Part shown: positions 61,553 through 64,000 of the stretch, piece by piece | How positions within the stretch are numbered: the first letter of the stretch is position 1 | Layout: the number at the start of each line of letters is the position of its first letter | Assembly: GCF_042432805.1 (NCBI RefSeq) | Contig: NZ_JBHLWO010000002.1 | Location: forward strand, 2,980,233-3,044,232 | Direction of reading: 5' to 3' | Source: Olivibacter oleidegradans | Lineage (GTDB): Bacteria > Bacteroidota > Bacteroidia > Sphingobacteriales > Sphingobacteriaceae | DNA length: 64,000 bases | Made by a program: the position numbers and the translations under genes | The notes under the pieces: generated by a model | Told to the model about the DNA's origin: nothing | Databases searched by the model: none | Seen by the model: the letters and a program-made list of their open reading frames with translations, nothing else

Positions 61553-63608
61553 AATTCTTTATCGGTAAGAAGCCATACGTTTTCCCATATTCCAACATTT
61601 GTTCGTAAAAAGAAGTGGGATATTCGATTTTAACATCCGTTATTCGTCCATCTTCTTCTATTGCAATCAATTTTGGCTGTATGAAGCCCTTGTACGGCTT
61701 GAGATTTAATTTCGCATACCGCTCCAACACTTCTTTATGCAGCGCTTGATCAACCTTCACGCCGTAGTTTTCAACGAGATTTTTACCCGCTTCATAATCA
61801 CCTTCGGATTTAATGCGTTGGATTTCTCTTAGCAGCTCGCCAAACAAAGTACGCAATTTTTCATAATCATTGATCTGCACATAGGTTTTACCGTTAGCTT
61901 TGATGAATTCAACAACTTTATCATTCTTCCCGCGCTCATATACCCAGTAAGCATTCAACGCGCGATTGCGCATGTGGGCTTCTTCTATATTATCACCTAA
62001 CTTTAGCCGTGTCAACTGCGTCATTAAACCGTTCATCATATAGTTATCGTATTCGGCTTTCCCGACCTCTAAAGAAGGCATAACGCCTATTTCAACTAAT
62101 TTAGGATCCATCACATAGTACAAGGCAACGAGATCAGCGCGAGCTTCTTCTAAGCACGAAGCATAGCTTTTCAAGGTTTTATCCGGAGTTCCAACGCCCG
62201 AATTTATCTGGCCCGAAGCGTGACCTATACATTCATGCATATCGGTATGCAAATCGCTTCCCAGGTTCCCAAATTGTTTCATACGCTCCAATTTTTTCGG
62301 ATTATTAACAAACTCATCCAAGAACCCGCTGCTGGCACTACTTTCATTATAAGCATGTATGATATTGCTCAAAGACACTGACTTTGAGCCATACTCTTTG
62401 CGTAACCAGTCAGAGTTCGGTAAATTAATTCCGATAGGAGTACTAGGAGCGGCATCACCTGCTTCTACAATTGCCGTGATAGCTTTGGCACTGATTCCTT
62501 TTACTTTTTTCTTCTTGTGCTCTGCTATCAATGGTGAATTGTCTTCGAACCATTGCGCCTGATCCGCGATGGCTTTAATTCGTTTGGTACTTTCGAAATC
62601 CTTTAGGGAAAGAACGGCTTCATAGCTACCTTTCATGCCGATGGCATCGTTATAAACTTCGATAAAACCATTCGCAAAATCAATGGTAGCGGTGGTATCT
62701 TGCACCCATGCAATATTGTATTCATCCCATTTTTTTAAGTCGCCCGTTCTATAATAATCTACGAGCAACGACAGCGATTTTTTCTGTTGGTCATTTTCCG
62801 CTAATGGAATAGCTTTCTCAATCCAATGCACCATCTGCTTGATGGCTGCATCATACATGCCGCCCATTTTCCAAACACGTTCAATCAACTTGCCCGATTC
62901 TTTGGTAACTTTACTATTCAGGCCCCATTCCGGATCTTGCCCTGTATGTGGAAATGAATTGTAAAAATTTTCGACTTCCTGTTGTGTAACACCTTCATAA
63001 AAATTGTTAGACGACTGCGCGACGTGATCAATACCCTCTGTCAAGTTAACCATTTTAGACTCAAACGACGGATCAAAGATGATCTCTTTCATTTTTGCCA
63101 AAAAGGCTTCTACGGTCTCGCCTTCATTTAACGGGAGCGACTTTTCGTCGCAAGCCTTCACCAATTTAGCAAAGTAGTCAAAAGTGCAAGTAGGCACAAA
63201 TTTATCGTTTGAATAATGATGATGATTCCCGTTACTGAACCAAAATTGTCCTGAATAAACCTTAAATTTCTCCCATTCATCTCCGGATTGCTCCGTTTTA
63301 GGGTTATGCCAAATGGCTTCTAACGTCTTCCTAATTGTTAAATTATACTTTCCTCTTTGATCATAGATAATATCACGACCCGAAAGTGCCGCTTGATAGA
63401 GATAATACGCGAAAGTCTTTTGTTTTAATGTAAGTTGTTCCCAGCCTGGTACCTGATAACGTAAGATTTCGAGGTCTGTGAAGGAATCGACGGAAACTTT
63501 AAACGTGTCCTTAACTGAAGTTTGCTTTTCAGAAGTATTGCAAGCGGGTAAAAGTGCGACTGCTAGTACACTAAAGAGCCAAATGCTCCGATTTTTTTTC
63601 TTCATCAT
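61551..63608 (-). CDS. Dipeptidyl peptidase III (M49) lipoprotein
   Basis: A 685-residue zinc peptidase with a lipoprotein signal (Cys23 after L-L-P-A). The M49 site H458-E459-C-I-G-H463 (HExxGH) is followed by E-E-A-R-A-D (about 487-492), supplying the third ligand. DPP III removes dipeptides from the N-terminus of oligopeptides. The lipobox implies export and membrane anchoring, unlike the cytosolic eukaryotic enzyme. Such genes are often mislabelled dihydrofolate reductase. Its promoter region runs into the 107-bp tandem repeat. Confidence 0.92.
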   Translation of the reverse strand: MMKKKNRSIWLFSVLAVALLPACNTSEKQTSVKDTFKVSVDSFTDLEILRYQVPGWEQLTLKQKTFAYYLYQAALSGRDIIYDQRGKYNLTIRKTLEAIWHNPKTEQSGDEWEKFKVYSGQFWFSNGNHHHYSNDKFVPTCTFDYFAKLVKACDEKSLPLNEGETVEAFLAKMKEIIFDPSFESKMVNLTEGIDHVAQSSNNFYEGVTQQEVENFYNSFPHTGQDPEWGLNSKVTKESGKLIERVWKMGGMYDAAIKQMVHWIEKAIPLAENDQQKKSLSLLVDYYRTGDLKKWDEYNIAWVQDTTATIDFANGFIEVYNDAIGMKGSYEAVLSLKDFESTKRIKAIADQAQWFEDNSPLIAEHKKKKVKGISAKAITAIVEAGDAAPSTPIGINLPNSDWLRKEYGSKSVSLSNIIHAYNESSASSGFLDEFVNNPKKLERMKQFGNLGSDLHTDMHECIGHASGQINSGVGTPDKTLKSYASCLEEARADLVALYYVMDPKLVEIGVMPSLEVGKAEYDNYMMNGLMTQLTRLKLGDNIEEAHMRNRALNAYWVYERGKNDKVVEFIKANGKTYVQINDYEKLRTLFGELLREIQRIKSEGDYEAGKNLVENYGVKVDQALHKEVLERYAKLNLKPYKGFIQPKLIAIEEDGRITDVKIEYPTSFYEQMLEYGKTYGFLPIKN

Positions 63609-63657
63609 ATTGTGGTTCTAATTTAGCTTGTAAAGGTACTAGTTTAGGAAATAGTTA

Positions 63658-64000
63658 GTAGGGAAATTGTTAAGTAGTTGATTAGCCGATGAGCCAATGT
63701 GATGATGAGCTTATTGCGGGCTTAAAGCGTACTGCTTATGGCTTAGAGCATGGGCAATGGTTGAGTAGGGAAATTGTTAAGTAGTTGATGAGCCGATGAG
63801 CCAATGTGATAATGAGCTTATTGCGGGCTTAAAGCGTACTGCTTATGGCTTAGAGCATCGGCAATGGTTGAGTAGGGAAATTGTTAAGTAGTTGATGAGC
63901 CGATGAGCCAATGTGATAATGAGCTTATTGCGGGCTTAAAGCGTACTGCTTATGGCTTAGAGCATCGGCAATGGTTGAGTAGGGAAATTGTTAAGTAGTT
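63658..64000. repeat. 107-bp tandem repeat, at least 3.2 copies, open at the edge
   Basis: Copies begin with GTAGGGAAATTG at 63658, 63765, 63872 and 63979, a period of exactly 107 bp. Copies 2 and 3 appear identical; copy 1 differs at about three positions. The array starts 49 bp upstream of the DPP III gene start and leaves the window. The period is not a multiple of 3 and no long ORF crosses it. Confidence 0.95.

Noticed and set aside
63658..64000. CRISPR array
   Set aside because: Units are whole 107-bp tandem copies without unique spacers, and no cas genes are present.
1..64000. tRNA, rRNA, IS elements, prophage, replication origin
   Set aside because: No clover-leaf sequences with TTCRANNC arms, transposase, integrase or dnaA-box cluster were recognised by eye; a tRNAscan/ISfinder search would settle this.

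Overview
The window looks like a chromosomal segment of a Bacteroidota bacterium, most likely of the Sphingobacteriaceae (Pedobacter/Sphingobacterium/Olivibacter-like). The signs are a SusC/SusD pair, a PorT-like type IX secretion protein, bacillithiol synthesis (BshC), the order rpmB-rpmG-DUF4295-ftsY-rimO, an outer-membrane biogenesis cluster (CBS protein, nadK, DUF6089, uppS, bamA, two ompH), and promoters of the TTTG / TAnnTTTG type used by the Bacteroidota primary sigma factor. No tRNA, rRNA, IS element, prophage or CRISPR array was recognised. The organism name is inference; gene families are read from the proteins.

Layout. 1-7,000: small genes, namely a lipocalin-like lipoprotein cut by the window edge, a YbhN-type membrane protein, an SDR, a lipoprotein, a short tail-less SSB divergent from a MazG-like pyrophosphohydrolase, OsmC, a Gre C-terminal-domain protein and a Zn-ribbon protein. 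7,100-17,350: a TonB receptor, then a four-gene glycan locus (SusC, SusD, sulfatase, sialidase) preceded by two near-identical promoter/operator modules. 17,370-24,540 (minus strand): lpxB, surE, csbD, acs, a DUF6814-like protein and an MHS-type MFS transporter. 25,000-33,510 (plus): rpmB, rpmG, DUF4295, ftsY, rimO, bshC, an MmcQ/YjbR protein and a large GT117/DUF2723 membrane protein. 33,514-43,178 (minus): a heme cluster read hemA, hemCD fusion, hemB, hemL, histidine kinase, response regulator, TPR protein, hemE, hemJ. 43,540-51,270 (minus): envelope biogenesis genes. 51,400-55,380 (minus): hydrolase, YqeY, SDR, PorT-like, ubiE. 55,580-60,700 (plus): engB, a UbiA-like prenyltransferase, an orphan 278-aa protein, an M3 peptidase and a LOG-family protein. 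60,790-63,610 (minus): HAD phosphatase and a dipeptidyl peptidase III lipoprotein. The right edge holds a 107-bp tandem repeat running out of the window.

How the genes work together. The SusC/SusD/sulfatase/sialidase set should bind, desulfate and desialylate a host-type sulfated sialoglycan. SusC lacks the N-terminal signalling domain used with ECF sigma factors, which fits control by a DNA-binding regulator at the duplicated dyads. The heme cluster covers the C5 route from glutamyl-tRNA to uroporphyrinogen III and on to coproporphyrinogen, plus the HemJ oxidase step; coproporphyrinogen oxidase and ferrochelatase are not here. A two-component system lies inside it, packed against hemE.

Non-coding DNA is the most unusual part. 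Many gaps carry short tandem arrays whose word varies (TTAGGTG, GAATTTT, TTAGTTG, ACCYTAH, ATCARRW) while the period is always 7 bp. There is also a 5 x 11-bp array, a 107-bp tandem array and related words scattered in several gaps. No wholly new enzymatic system is evident; the leading candidates for something undescribed are the repeat family, the duplicated promoter/operator modules, the ssb/MazG operator cluster and the heme-linked two-component system.
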